Assembly (NCBI GenBank): GCA_006384855.1
Contig: VCJN01003029.1
Coordinates: 62,001 to 126,000 of the forward strand
Reading direction: 5' to 3'
DNA length: 64,000 bases
Source: Tetraselmis striata
Lineage: Eukaryota > Chlorophyta > Chlorodendrophyceae > Chlorodendrales > Chlorodendraceae
Shown here: piece by piece, positions 20,580 to 33,899 of the stretch
How the letters are laid out: each line of letters opens with the position of its first letter
Position numbering within the stretch: position 1 is the stretch's first letter
The notes under the pieces: generated by a model
Database searches by the model: none
Told to the model about the DNA's origin: nothing
The model's input: the letters and a program-made list of their open reading frames with translations, nothing else
Made by a program: the position numbers and the translations under genes

Positions 20580-21764
20580 GAATGTTTTTAGTTATTGATT
20601 GAAATAAGCTTTGCTTTCCACTGTTTTGAGTTATTATATCATACGTGAATATGATAATAATGAAGAATGTGTTTATTCAGCGACTATGATAGGTTGTTCT
20701 TACTTTTTGTGTATTATTTTGATAAGAAATAACAATGCATTTGGTTATTACATGTTGTTTTTAGTTATTACTATATCTTATTGCACATGTTGGCTATTTT
20801 GTAGCAGCATTATTAGTAACTACAATCACAGCATCAATAAATAAACATGTATGACGCAGCCAAGCGCAGAGTAGCACATATTGTTATTGGTGGTGTAGCC
20901 AGTATCGTATGCTAGCACACGTGCACTCGGCACCGCCACGGTCGCTTTAGGTGCTGGGTGCATATCTGTGTCTATCGACTGTAAATACAGGATGTGCGAT
21001 GATTCAGTAAGTTGAGCCCAGTACTAAGTAATAACAATTACCGCATGTTGCCATTGGATCAATGCACAGCGTTCGAAATGGCGGTCAACCGTGATGCCAA
21101 TATTGGCGCGCAAATAGGATGATTGAGGACGTGGTTATGTCGTGGTGCATAATCATGTAGGCATGTAGCACGGAGGGGGGGAAGCAAACATACACGACAT
21201 TTTTCAAAATTATTCTTTTGGCTCGAGTCATTGTACCATATTTAGGGTATCGCCATAGGGGTTGGAAAATGGCAATGGCACCTGTGGTGGCACCCCAGCA
21301 TAGGCAGGCGGAATGTGCATGCTTGTCGATCGCAAAACATATGTACTAGCCGTGCAGCTAGGTTGAATGCACCCAGGTGCCAACATATGCCAACATATGT
21401 TCGATAATCGATATGAAAAACTCAGGATCGACAGTTCCTAGGAGGGTCTTGAAGGACTCGAAGTTTCATATCTCCTATTTCTATCCTGGCGACGAATGAG
21501 CTGTTACATAAACTTCCAGTACTGTCCGATAGTGTATGATATTCGCTGCGCGTACAGCGCGCGGTCGTCGCTGATCGGCATGCCGGTTCCTCGGAACACA
21601 ACCTTCGACGCACCATAGCCCGGTAACGACTTGGCCTATCCTTCTGTCAGGCCTAGAAAGTAATCTTTTTGTCCATAATTGAGCATTCAGCACGTCGAAA
21701 AGTAGTCAAAATTGTGTTTCTGTGACCGTGAGAACTCTTGCTGTGGCGCTGTGCAGTGATCTGA
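20580..21764. other. AT-rich intergenic DNA
   Basis: Very AT-rich at 20580-20860 and mixed afterwards. No coding sequence, RNA gene or transposase motif recognised. Small duplications such as CCAACATATGCCAACATATG at about 21378 are present. Confidence 0.4.
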
Positions 21765-22262
21765 GACGTGTATAAATATACACACCGGTTCGCGTAGGTA
21801 CTCGTTTCTGAAGACCGAAAACGGGTCTCAAATCCGAGATGTATAGCTGGCAACTCTTTTTGGCGACGTGGCACGCGCTACGTGCGTAATATTAGCACGT
21901 GACCGCTCGCGCTCCTCCCTCATCATCCCGCCGCCAGCCCCATCCCTGCCCGCGACACACAAGACGAGGCACCTGAACGCCACCATATGCCTACGTTAGC
22001 GCGCTGCTACCGCGGTATGCGCGTGATGGTGCCGGCCGGTGTGTTCGATTGGCATCGGTGGGGCGGGATGGGTTGGCGAGACGGGTGGTCACGTGGGCTC
22101 TGAGTTTTCATCAAATTACGTTATATTTGACTGTATCAACCGGATACTAATCACAATTCGCGCTCGTTTCGGTAGTTGCATCTCAGGATTGTGACCCCGC
22201 TATACACAGCTTAAACCCCGGGAGGATTTCATTTAGCGAGTACCCGGGGAACCGGTGTGTAT
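21765..22262 (+). repeat. ~490-bp dispersed direct repeat, copy 2
   Basis: Partner of 16047-16545 in the same orientation. The match ends around CCCGGGGAACCGGTGTG at both places, a sharp common edge suggesting an element boundary. Confidence 0.85.
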
Positions 22263-22269
22263 ATTACGC

Positions 22270-25256
22270 GGTATAAATATGAACAGGTTGTAATCAGCGT
22301 GCTCGTGCAGCTCGGCAGGCACAATACACCGTCAAGCGCGACCACGTGCCCAAGGGACCACATGAGCCTAGAGCTGGTAGCTGGAGCCATAGAGTTAACG
22401 GACGCCTGTGGTGCCGACGAGAGTAAAACATCATGCCGCACCTCGATATGAGCTATTTGGGTGCCAACATGAGGGATTGCGACCCCTGCCGCCGCGGCAA
22501 GGAGTTTATGCCGGCAGCACAAATCCTTATATCCCTAGATAATAAGAGAGACCGCGTGGCCGAGTTGCATACGGTCATACGGAAGGAACTGGGCCCGTTT
22601 GAATAAAGGTCTACGTGCACTGAGCACGTCCTTTTCAGCCCGTCGACAAATAAAAGGCCTGAGAAATCGAGCCGATGTCGTATTTGTCCCCTGTACTGCG
22701 CGCATTACTGTCTATTGAAGCTGAAGCGGGGTCACATGTGACCCTTTCTACTCAAATTTCCGGAGGTATTACAGTACAAATGAAATAATCACTAGTCTTG
22801 CAAATCCTGTATTTGCTGCCGCACAATTATGCGATTGTGCATGGTAGATATGCCAAGCGGTCCCGGCTGCCCCACGCTGAGTAATAGACGACAACAACGG
22901 CCCCCAAAAAATGATTTTCTGGATTTGTCCAATAGTTTGACGCCGCAATAGGTCACGTGCGACATGTGCTCATTTGGCACTTCGCAAGCCCCTACTCCGT
23001 AAGTGCATTTTGACGATTGGCAGCTTTTTCTTTAAGCAACATGTGAGAAACCATCGTCTCCAGGCAATCCAACAAGATGTGTAACAAACAATAACGTCAC
23101 AACAGCCAAAACGTCGCCGCGACGTGCAAAGATGAAGGCAACAACGGCCGACCTCCAAGTGTGTCGGCACGCCCCACATTATCGAATTCGATCAACGCCG
23201 TGTTCGACTATATTTTCTTATTGACTAAGACACCATAGACAGACATGAGCCACCTCCCTTAGCCACTTGTCAAGTGTGCACTCTAAACAAACGGCCTAGT
23301 AAGAGGAGGCCACGTGTGACCTATTGCATATGCAAACGGTCACATGTGACATGTAGCTTCCATAAACAATACTGTGCTAAACGGCATTTAGCGACTGAGT
23401 TTTCGATGTGTAGGATGAGCGCAAAATTTAGTGTTCCAAATGTAAACCGTTATTCCGGCAATATCACATGCCGGCATTTCGCCGCTAGACAAGGTAAGTA
23501 TCACATATAAAACTTCCGATTCATCCATATCGGTGCATATTTATGTCATCATGGTGAGCGAAGCACTACGGGCGGCTCGGGCACTACCCGGTTGTTATAC
23601 CCCTCTTGGCAAGAGCTCTGAAATCAGTCCAAATTTTTCTAGTAGCCCACGCTGGTTTATTAATCGCAATGTCGTGGACATGTCGTCCACGGCCCATGCC
23701 CCCAAAAGGGGGCAAGTTTGCCGGAATACTGTCCTCTACTATCATAATGACATGTCTATTTACATTCAAATATTGGCAGCGGTGAGCCATGGATGCAGCG
23801 GCTTTCAGCAGCTCGTCAAGATATTAACCGCCACATCACTACCAAGTCCATTAACCCCCATCCAATAATATCATTCCTATTTGATTATCGAAGCCGTGTT
23901 GCGACCCATGATGTTGGTTTGGCAACAAGGCACAACCCGTCTCTTGCGAAGCATATCAATGTCGCGGATCTTCATGTGGAACATATGTACTTGGTGGTAG
24001 GCTTGCTCATCCAAGGCGAGTACTATGCGACCCCCAACCTCTACGAGTTGGTACAGCAGGACGTCAAGGATGCCGGGGACGATGACCCCATGGTTGTTAC
24101 TCACACCAACTCGGAATAGTTGGCGCAGATCGAGATCTGGAGGTTTCGCGATCTTCTGCGTCGGGCGAGCATCAAGCTCATGAATGCCATTGACACGCCC
24201 AAGGGCATGTAACCAATCGAAGTGCTGACGCCGGACGAACCGGCCAGGAAGTGGGAAAGATACCTGTCGGACCACATCATCGATTGGGTTCATAGGTTCT
24301 CATCGCTCCGACCCTTTGATAGTCTTGCTAATCCCTTCTGACAAATGGGGGCCATGAAATCCGCCGACTGCCTCAACCCAATACCGGCTCGAGAGCACAT
24401 CGCGGCTATCAACACCAGCATCAAGAGTGAGGCGGACCACATCAAGAGCCAAATGCCGGACTTGGTGATCTCCTTCTTCATGGAGTTTGCTCTTCTGGCA
24501 TGTGCTCCCGAGCGTCTCCCGATTTCCGCTCCAAATTTTCAGAGAAGCTGTGGATATGGATGAAGGTATAATATCGATCCCAAAAATGAGTTCTGAAAAC
24601 AAGTTTCATTGTGTGAGCTATTAACCCGAATCGGTTTTTGAAAACCCCGGACCGAGGAATTTCCGGTGATGCCCAAGGGCGAAGACATCTATGCTAAAGA
24701 TGATGCAGTCTATTTGAACATGGACGAGCTTTGCAAGACTTGCGTCGTGGAGGGCGACTTCAAGGCTCCCGCGACAAGAAAATTCGTTGCGGAAGCCATG
24801 TCGGAAGTTGGCGGTACCACCAAGGCCACAATAGTGCTCATTGCTGACGCGCTTTTTGGAGATGGCTCGCACACATGGGACTCGAAGGATGATGCGTGGG
24901 GCACAGTACAGGGGGCATTTTTGAGTCAAAACGGCCCTATTCCTTGCCTGGACTCAAAAAGGTGCCCCCATGTGATCGCTTAGGCTGGGATATGTACCCA
25001 CTTTTCGGGCACGTTTTAGCTGCAATGCAATACTATACGAGAGCACTAAAAATGACAGATCGGCGTGTCCTCTTCTCGCCCTCAGTCGCGTAAAGTACTA
25101 TCCGCCTCACCGAGGAAGATTGCGGACGCGAGGACGTGGCGACGGGCGGTTAAAGCCAGGAAAAAGAGCCTCACTCGCGCAGAGAAGGGGCCCCGGGCCT
25201 ATGAGTCTATCGCCGACCTCATAGATTGGGTTCGTCGCAACGAGATGCTATGTTAG
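22270..25256 (+). pseudogene. Decayed coding tract, family not recognised
   Basis: Plus-strand frames between about 23790 and 25256 show protein-like composition: an aspartate-rich piece with HINVADLHVEHMYLVVGLLI, a Lys/Glu helical piece, DIYAKDDAVYLNMDELCKTC, and a basic C-terminal piece with RKSLTRAEKGPRAY. They lie in the same order and orientation and look like one ancient open frame, now broken in several places. No family motif is visible. The first part (22270-23790) is mostly non-coding with recurrent GGTCACATGTGAC-like words. Probably mobile-element cargo, but the type is unknown. Confidence 0.35.
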
Positions 25257-25599
25257 GGTTGCGCCTAGCGACTACCCTAATACCACCACAAACCTGCGAC
25301 GTTTTATGGCCAAGTAATTATACTGTTGTACTACTGATATTTCAGCACGTCTATTATTTGCTGGTACGGCCACAACCAAACGCCAGTATTATTCCTTGTA
25401 ACATAAATACGGTACGCGCTACAACTCCTAAATCATCAAGATAGCGCTACTAGTTGCATGTCCGCGGTGCCGAGTCGGACCGCTATAGGATAAATATCCA
25501 ATGCCACCAGCATGTTGTAAGAGATTACATTCTGCAACCAACTTATTTCGCCAAAAGCTACGAGTAAGAGCCATGTTTCACTAAGTACTGCCACGAGTA

Positions 25600-26880
25600 C
25601 TTACATGCTACCTCTGACCTCTGCTGACATCGACGCGGCGTTGGGGCGAGATGTTGGCGCAAGCGGCGGTGCGGGCTTCGCGTCCCGAGATGAGGGCTCC
25701 TTCGGCGGAGATCCGGGTCGGGGAGGCGGAGATGGGGCGCCGCCACGGGAAGATGTGGCCCAACGACTCCCACCAGCGGCACCCGAAGGTGCCTGACGGC
25801 GTGACGTGGCTTCGCGTTTCGGCTTAGGCGCTTGGAAGGGGTCGTCGTCCTCCATCTCTTTCGCCATTTTTAAAGGAGGACTCGTCATGCGCTTCTTGGA
25901 ATGCTTCCTACGCAGCTTAATGGGCGACAAGGTGCCCCCCGTGCTCAACGCCCCGTGCCGGCGCTTCGTCGCACTCGAAGGCTGAGGCTCACTCGGCGGC
26001 TTGGTACTCTCCGAGGGACCAAGCCTGCTCGGGGGAGGGGGGCGGAGCTGCTCGAAGCTCCAAGAAACCTGTTGCAGCGCCGTTTTGGGAGCCATCTCCG
26101 CCGGACCCCGCTGGCGGTGGTTGAGATGCGGGCTTGGAGGACCCGCCAGCCCGACGCGGCGCCGCTACGACCTGGTAGTAGCGGTCGTCGGCCAAGACGG
26201 TGGGGGGTAGAGAGCCGGCTCGGCATGGCTGGTAGCTGTTGGTGGATTTCGTGAAGCGTTGGTTCTTGATGTGTTGGATGCCGCACCGCATCTCGTTGTC
26301 GTTGCGCCATTGGCGCACGCTGCAAATCGAGTAGCCACAATGTTTCAAAGTCTTGCTCGGGCGCTCCACGAAGAGAACGGACTCCACGGCATGTTGCCAA
26401 GATGCCTCCGGCCAGGCTCCCCGGCTGCCATTGGAGTCTTGGAGTGCGGGCTTGCGGTCGGCGTACGCGTGCTCGTTGACAGGGTCGGGGAGCGCACGCA
26501 TTGACAGCTTCCGAACTCCACTTGCATCTGTGTGCGAGAACACTTTGGTCGGCAGCATGTCGAGAGCCGACGCAATCTTGTTCGCGGCTGTCTCGGAGAA
26601 GCCAAAGTGCCTCACAATTTGCGCCAAGTTGCCCACCATGAAGGAGGTAGACTTTGTGGTCAAAGAGAAGAACTCGATGGGGAATCTCACGAGCTTCGTG
26701 GGCCAGTCTCAGCAATCTGTGCGCAATCGTGACTGTGCAATCTTCCGGAGGCGGAGAAAGCCGACCTTGTGGATGGAGACGATCCATGCCTCCTTGCACA
26801 CCTGCGGGATACCAGTCGACGTTCACACATTGATTGCTACAGCGATGCACCGCAGATTGTTGCCTTTAGGCAGGCTGTAA
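25600..26880 (-). pseudogene. Decayed minus-strand coding tract with basic C-terminal tail
   Basis: Minus-strand frames read a globular-looking piece (FGFSETAANKIASALDMLP) then a Pro/Ser-rich tail with nuclear-localisation-like clusters (KLRRKHSKKR). It follows, in the same orientation, the methyltransferase-like tract at 27.4-27.9 kb, so both may be parts of one element. No known domain recognised, and it looks broken. Bases 26990-27250 hold a small duplication of GCTGCCCCGGCCGCGGCGC. Confidence 0.35.
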
Positions 26881-27355
26881 CGGCCTAGAAGATGGCTGCC
26901 AACCTTTCAGCATGCGGATTAATATGACCAAAAGGGAATTCAATTGCGTATATGCTTTACAATATTATATAGATTGCAAGGCAGTACCGCTAACTATACC
27001 TGATATTTGCTGGCGGCACGCCGCAGATTGCTGCAGCGCTGCACCGCAAATGCTGCCTTTCGGCATGCTTTAATTGCCTAGATGGCTGCAAACCATTTAG
27101 TATGCGGGGTTGCATGAAGCACCAACATGCCCCGGCCGCGGCGCATTGGCGTCGCGCTGCCCCGGCCGCGGCGCGTTGGCGCCCCGCTGCCCCGGCCGCG
27201 CCTGCAAAGGAAATGCGGTTTGTGAAATCGACAGCCAGGAGTCTATTCAACTCTTATCTGCGGCCGAAAATGATTTGTTATTATCATTGATTATGATTAA
27301 TGAGGTATTGCCCATGGAGCTATGGCAGCGAAACTAAAGCTGCATGAATCTCCTG

Positions 27356-27868
27356 TCACGGACCATACACGAACCCACGTTGCTTGCCGAGGTGCTCCGA
27401 GAGATGCGCCGTTAAAGTCGCCGAATCTCTTCCGACGACCAACCACAAGGCGTGTGTGTTGGTGTCGGGGTTTCTTGGGTGCTCTGACGCGATGATAAGT
27501 ACACGTCCCGCTGTCAACAGACAGTCGAGGTAGTCCATTCGCGGGAGGGGCCCTTGCGTAAAGTAGGTGCTCGGAATCCGCACGCAAGAGATTTTCGCCT
27601 TTGAGGCCTCCAGCAGCGGTAGCAGCAAATCCATGTGAGTGAACCAAGGCGACGTGACAACGACAAAGGGCTCCTTGCACATGGCAGCGGCCTTGTCGTA
27701 CGTTTCCGTCGACAAGGCGCCCGCGACGAAGCGGGGCACGCGAGACGGGTTGACGTCGCTAAATAACACCCTCCTTGCCCTCCCGAAGAGAGCGTGTGCC
27801 GTGCCGGCGAAGTCGTTGCATTGATCCCACACGCAGACCTGTCGCCAGGTCTTTACGCCGGCCGTCAA
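27356..27868 (-). pseudogene. Methyltransferase-like domain in a decayed element
   Basis: A 170-residue minus-strand frame. It begins with QVCVWDQCNDFAGTAHALFG, resembling motif I of SAM-dependent methyltransferases (D-P-x-x-G-x-G), then has FSDVNPSR, an acidic motif II-like turn, and VVTSPWF, resembling the (D/N/T)-PP-(Y/F) catalytic motif of amino-methyltransferases with one Pro replaced. This order fits a DNA or RNA amino-methyltransferase fold. Flanking frames on the same strand (25.6-26.9 and 28.0-30.6 kb) suggest it was part of a larger element, now broken. The element family is not identified; DIRS-like and virus-like elements of algae can carry such enzymes. Confidence 0.4.
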
Positions 27869-28033
27869 GCATGGATACTCCGACCCTGGAGATGTGTAGA
27901 TGCAGTGCAGTGTGGGTTGTTGCCCAACATCTTTCGGTAAAGAGCGTGCCCGCGTTTCAGGGTGTGCTCCGACAAGTCACGCGCTAGGGTGTCCCCGCAG
28001 TCAAGCGAGCTGCGTACGTCGACAGCGTGCCAC

Positions 28034-30640
28034 CTATCTCCGGAAACGTCCGGCGCAACAGCATGTAAGACAAGGTTCCACCACGCACGGGAGTCGGGTA
28101 TGGAAAAGCGTCTCGTCGTTACAAGAGCTAGGAGCGACAGTACACGGGTTTGTACGCGAGAGATGCGGGCGTTCACCTGTCCCCACTGCGGAGATGCGGG
28201 TAATCCCACCCCTCACGGTTAATTCTCTCCACCCTCCGCATCTCTTGTTCGTCAGCCTTGCCAGCGGTGGCCTCGGCCACCGCTGCTTTGACGCCCGCGA
28301 GGATGCACTCGTTGTCCCCAATGTGGGCCTCCGGGTTCCAGTGCCGCATCTCTTTCGCCGCCGCCATGGTTCGCGCTATCTCATGCTTGCGACGGTGGGC
28401 CTCGTCCTCGTGGTCGACTTCAAGAAGGAAGGCAGACATGCCGGGGGCATGATAGGACAGAATTTGCCACTCCGGTCCCGGCACCTTCGCGCATGTGTTG
28501 GAATACAGGCTCTCAAAGATGATGAATCTAGGGGTGACACCCGCGAGGTCCTTGCATCTCGAGCATCATGTTGCTAACGCAGGGTCGACGCCTCCCTTGG
28601 GCGGGCTGGCGTGAACATCTTGTGCATGCAAGAGGAAAGCAAGGCCAGGGCGCGAGTATGTCGCAACGTCCTCGTTTCCTTGGCATACGTCCGTGCTAAA
28701 AGCGTTCGGCCGCGACGCCGAGGGGGACGAGAGATTTGCTCTGCGCCAAGCGCCCGGTGCAGAGATTCCGGACCTTCCGGAGCTCGGCAAGGACCTCCGG
28801 CCGATTCTGCTCCAGCCGCGGCACGTCGCCAAGCGGCGACGCTGCTGCGACTTCCCAGTGGGCGGAGATGCAAGGAGAGACATGCGCGAGGGTGAGATTC
28901 CTCCCCGACTAGCGTCTAAAACATAATGGCACTGTGGAAGGCGAAGGGGGGGGGGGGGGGGGGCTCACGATTCCATGTGCAGCCCACTTCAAGGCGTCGA
29001 CAATTGTCACATCTCGCCCCCTCCGGACGGCAATGAGTCGCGCGCAGCAATTGAGAAAGACGATGAGGAGCAGCCCCCCCCCCCCCCCCGCCACGCCGTC
29101 GACATGGGCATGACCCGAGCCGCAGTCCGGGTTTGCCATGACGAGGGCCTTGTGCCGGGCAATGTAACCAGGGGACGAGATTCGCAGCTTCCGGTGAGCT
29201 TCTTGGACATACTCGTTGTTCGTCCCCCAAAATCCCCCGCAGCTCGTACACAAGCCGGTGGTCTTCGGAGGCCAGGAAGGCCCGCATGTTCACTGTGCTC
29301 TCGTCCTCGCCCCTCCCGTGCAGTTTGAGGTCATCGGGTCTGCGGATCGTGAGGTGTTAGAGGTCGTTGGTAGACAAGGACGAAAACACGAAACGGGTGG
29401 GAAAAGGGGCGGGTGTCACCACTCATGTCGAGATATGCGCGACGGCGAGGTGCGTTTAACGCAGCCCACGGCGCCATGATGATAGATGCGAGCGAAGATG
29501 CGAGTCCGCGTACCGTTGGAGTCGCTCCTGGGAGAGCGTCCAAAGGTGGCACACCTTGAGACTGGGGGTCAGGCTGAGGCTCGTGGTGAGACGAAGACTG
29601 CGAATCTCCGGCCCCATGCCATGGCGGTCCGCTTCGATGTTGCCCACCGCTTAGCTACAAGGGCCTCATGGGCTGAGTCGTAGGTATTGGCACCTGGGAC
29701 GCCCTTCTGCCCGAACGCAAGTGCATCTACGGAGAATCTTGCGCCATGGAGGTCAGTAGCAGTATGTCGAGAACCCTCGTTGGTTCAAAACCAAGTGCAG
29801 CCACAGATGCCCCCGCCACATGACTCTGCAAGCGGGCAGAGGTGCGTTTTGCTCTGCGAGGACGGTCTGCAATAATGCTTTTGTGCACCGAGAAGCGTGA
29901 AGATGCCTCGAAGAATACAAGCGCAAGGGTGCATGCGAGTGGCAGATGAGTGAAAAGCACAGTGGCGGAGTAGCATTCGAGGCAAGAACGGTTAGCATGG
30001 AAGGGTAGCGACACATCTCGTCAAAGGGCGGTGGACATATGTGTAGTACTTTTAGTGCATGTTCATTTCACTAGCTAGGTGAATAGTACCTCGTACAGTG
30101 TTGGCAAGAAGGTGAATGTGTCAAACCTCAATTTCACACTACATTCGTATAGTACTAGGCGTAACTCAAGTTTGCACCCCCCAAAAGGGATACAAATTTG
30201 AATTGAGGGGGTAATTTTGAGTCCAAAATGTGCCAATTTTGACTCAATTATTGCCTATTTTCCTGGGGCATAGACGTGTTTGCTTTCGCCAGGCAATAAA
30301 ACCTCCCACAACCATGGTGCGTAGATGACTGTGCTTTCATATTTACATGATTTCCGACTTACCCGCGCATGCAGTTGAATATCCTTATTGGATCTTCTAA
30401 CGTCTACACTTCTCTCGATGGGTGCCATTCCTTCATTCACCTCTCGGGCCAACAGCTTGGATCCGCAAGCATAGCCGTTCAGAAACAAGCTGAGGACCTT
30501 GTCTATCACAACTTGACTTGGACCACAGATTGCGGGATGAGGATGTGCAGTTCCTTGCGTCACGATGCTATGTACTATCTCTACGTCCGGAAGCCCGCGC
30601 CCAGCATCGTAGCTGGCAACATTTGTGCCGATGATCACCG
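28034..30640 (-). pseudogene. Decayed minus-strand coding tracts upstream of the methyltransferase-like domain
   Basis: Short protein-like frames on the minus strand: 28173-28484 (SYHAPGMSAFLLEVDHEDE), 28909-29253 (a Cys/Gly-rich start) and 30255-30638 (IIGTNVASYDAGRGLPDVEI). Two homopolymers interrupt the area (poly-G 28946-28963, poly-C 29074-29089). Composition is coding-like but no family is recognised; it looks broken in several places. Confidence 0.25.
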
Positions 30641-30649
30641 AACGTGAAA

Positions 30650-32250
30650 TTTGATTCGTAGCCGGCTTATTTTAAGCATCACTGAGCCGGTTTTGCCTTT
30701 CCATGTTCTCCACGTCAATCATGCCATGCCACTTCAAAGACACCGCGAAGTTGAAGGACGAGAACATACCGACCGTGAACAAGTACCAATAGCCTATCGT
30801 GCGCTTTTCCGAGCACTTGACGATCGCGGCAACATACGGGACAACTATCGTCGACGTCACAGCCGGAACCGGGACAACCGCGGTGCGTGAGGGGTGCAAC
30901 CCGGGTGAGTGACATAACAATGCGATCAAACATACAGCAGCCCACAAAAATCTCTGCATGTTGTATTGGCGGGTATGATTTGGGTTTGGTCGCTTCTAGT
31001 CGGTAAACCCACGCATACTCTACGCCGTTGGAGCCATTGCGAGGATAACCATGAAAGAGCATGCACATGGTGTGCTAGGGCCAATGCGACGGCGCGCGTG
31101 GCACGCGCGTCGCCTGTTATGCGGCACTGCCAGTGTAACAAGTGTTGCACGGTCGGCCGGGCTGTGAACGGTTTGTGCGCACGGCACGCCGACATTTGGA
31201 CATAAAGAACCGTGTTTTTCTCCCATGGTCGCCGAGATACATGTGTTGACCACCTACCCCATGCCGCGCGGCGCATGGTTTGGAGTCTATGGTCAGCTAG
31301 CGGGCTGCATGCGACATTCGCAAACTAGTTGTTCGCCTTGCAAGAAGCAGTATGATTGCAATCACATTTAATTCATAACATTTCATTTCCGCGACCTGCG
31401 CTTTCCAACGCATTAATTTTCAGCCCAATCTGATAAAACACCGAAATATCATGGCATGTCAAAGTTACCCCCGGGTTTAGGGTTTTTAGGGTTTTGGTAT
31501 CCCAGCTAGCCCACTCACCGTGGGTGGAGGCGCATGATAGGGGCATGTAATGTGCCCTTCCACGCAAGCTCCCAGGCGCGAGGACCCCTTGGATAGCTCT
31601 CCACGTCGTGCGGACCCCGTCATCATTTTGGCTTTTCCCCTTGGATGATGGGCGACATGTGTGACAACATGCGCGCAGACCTCTGCAGCAGTGGCGACAT
31701 GCACCTATGGAATCGAAGGCACTATATGTGTGCTACTTTCACCCAGCGAGGCGCGGCCAACGGCGCTTATCTTGCGGCTTGGAAAATTGTGGGATGATTG
31801 GCCCCATCACGACGACGGGAGTAATGGCACAATCTCATGAAAATGCCACGCATTGCATCGGTAGCGTGCATGGATTGGGCTCAATCTCGGTCGTCTTACA
31901 GAGCATGCATACGTCCACCCACCACCGGCAGAGCGCGGGCATATGCGAAGGATGGTAACTACGCCGCCAACAAGCTGCCCCCTATTCATCGCTCGTTTCT
32001 TCTGTGGTTTTAGCCATGTGCCAAGCAATGCCATTGCCGAAGAACAATTCTAAAAGTGCGATAACATGGAGAAACGGCTGCCTCTTTGGCGTAGGAGGCT
32101 TGCATACACTGGATTACAAGGCTCCATGGCCCCGTGGCCCCATGGCTTGGGCACCGAGGCGAGGATACGCGCGGATTTCTATGTGCAAAGACTTATGTGG
32201 ACTGATGTATAAATTAACGCCTCATGAGGTTTGCCAAGCCTTCAGGTAGT
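30650..32250. other. No clear gene; telomere-like repeat and Cys-rich frame
   Basis: A weak Cys/His-rich plus-strand frame lies at 30966-31205 (MRHCQCNKCCTVGRAVNGLC). TTTAGGG-type units lie at about 31470-31495. Otherwise nothing recognisable. It separates the minus-strand tracts (25.6-30.6 kb) from the plus-strand tract (32.25-33.88 kb). Confidence 0.35.
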
Positions 32251-33880
32251 CGTTGCGGCTTTTTGTGCGTGCTGGAGCTAGATGCATCCGGACCACTCGT
32301 TCCCACAAAGGAAGTTGAAGACGGTCCTCATTGACAACCGAAAGACGCAAATCGCTGGGATGAAATCCAGGATGAAGTCATGGTTCAAAGAGAAGCCATG
32401 GGACGAGACCTAGGAGACATTGCGTCCATATGACTTCGAGAAGTGGCCGGGTCTACCCCCGCCAATGACCGTTGAAGAGGAGCGGGAAGAGCGTGCAGCG
32501 GCGGAGATGAGGCGGTGTCGTCACGTATTTTTCCTCGTGCGTGCCCGACGCGACGCATGCCCTGATCTTGAACCCAGCACTCGACCCCCCCCCCCCCCCC
32601 CCCCGCACACACACACACATGATCTAGCATGGGCACTGGCGTTAATAAGAACGCCTCCGTCGACGGTCCATCCCATATTCTCACGAGCTGGAGTCCACCC
32701 AAAAAGGTACAGTGAGTCGGCGGGTGGCTGACATGACTGCGTGGAGGATTTGAATTTCACGGGCGCTAACCACCCCGTGCCTCGTTTTTGTTGTTGCTCC
32801 TGCAGCTCAGGACAAGGCACTGTTGTCGGATGTCTTTGACACATGCTGGCCGCGCGACACTCGGACGGGGATCCCTTCCCCTCTGAAGAAGACGCCGAGG
32901 TTTTCCATCGCTTCGCATGCATACATCGAGCGGACATGCGACGCTACCTTCAACTACCGTGCTGGCTACACTACAGCCGCAAACCATATCTACGCCAAGG
33001 AGACCGTCATTGCCGCCCTCCGCGAGAGTACACCCCTCCCCCTTCCTTCCAACCCCACCGCGACCACCATTGTGGGTTGTGCTGACAGTGCACCTTGATT
33101 GTGATTTACAAGAAGCAGGGGAACGCGAGGAACTACCTCGCTCGGCACTACTTCCAGGATGAGGGCAAGGACGCCCAAGTAGGTAAGGAGAAGGGACCAT
33201 TGTCGAGCGAGGACCGACTCGCGAAGGCCCTCGACCTTGTAAAGGTCTGGCAGCAAAGCGAGTTGGGGAGGTACTACCAAGCCGGCAAGTCCCCCCCTCG
33301 TGACGTGATGTTCAAGGGCGAGGAGGAGGTCTGCGAGGTGACGCCGCACTGGGAAGCCGCAGTCGAGTCGCGTTTGTTTTTTCCACTTGCTCGATTTCAC
33401 AGCCACCGCCGCGACAAGCAATCAACACGCGTGCAGACTTTCGCAGTTTTGTCAGACCCCCGCCATGTCCCGACGTAGTTTCGCGGTAAGCCGATCGTAT
33501 CGAGTGCTCACAACGCAACAAGGTCTCGTCGCTGCCGCTGGTGGGCACCGCTGCGTCGCCATAGCTCCACGGCTTGGTGAGCGTGCTAGCGCAAAAACAG
33601 AAGAGGGCGGACAACACCAAGAAACTCGCCGTCACGCAAGCCGTCCCCCGCGACAATGTCGACGAGGGCAGTAGCCCGGAGCCCCGGGCGAAGAAGGCCA
33701 AGCAGCCCGCCAAGCCGGCGGCTGGAAAGTCCGCCGGGGGCTGGGGTGGTGCCCGGGCAAGGGGGCGGCGGGGCGTTCGAGCCGGCCGCCAGGCCGCGCT
33801 GGCCGCAATAGCCGCTGCCTCCACCGCGAGCAGCATGCCGGCCGCCGTGGCGGTCCCGGCCGAAACCGGATGTAAATAAT
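32250..33880 (+). pseudogene. Decayed plus-strand coding tract with basic Ala-rich tail
   Basis: Consecutive plus-strand frames: RKTQIAGMKSRMKSWFKEKP and PYDFEKWPGLPPPMTVEEER (32.3-32.5 kb), ARNYLARHYFQDEG and LAKALDLVKVWQQSELGRYY (33.1-33.3 kb), then a Lys/Ala-rich tail (PRAKKAKQPAKPAAGKSAGG) ending near 33879. Charge pattern and order suggest one former gene whose tail resembles a nuclear-targeted protein. It diverges from the minus-strand tracts at 25.6-30.6 kb. Family unknown; it looks broken. Confidence 0.35.
32585..32604 (+). repeat. Poly-C tract, 20 bases
   Basis: Uninterrupted C run followed by a short (CA)n, inside the decayed plus-strand tract. A similar 20-base C run lies at 34196-34215. 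Confidence 0.9.
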
Positions 33881-33899
33881 TCATTCCGCCCGCCCACTG

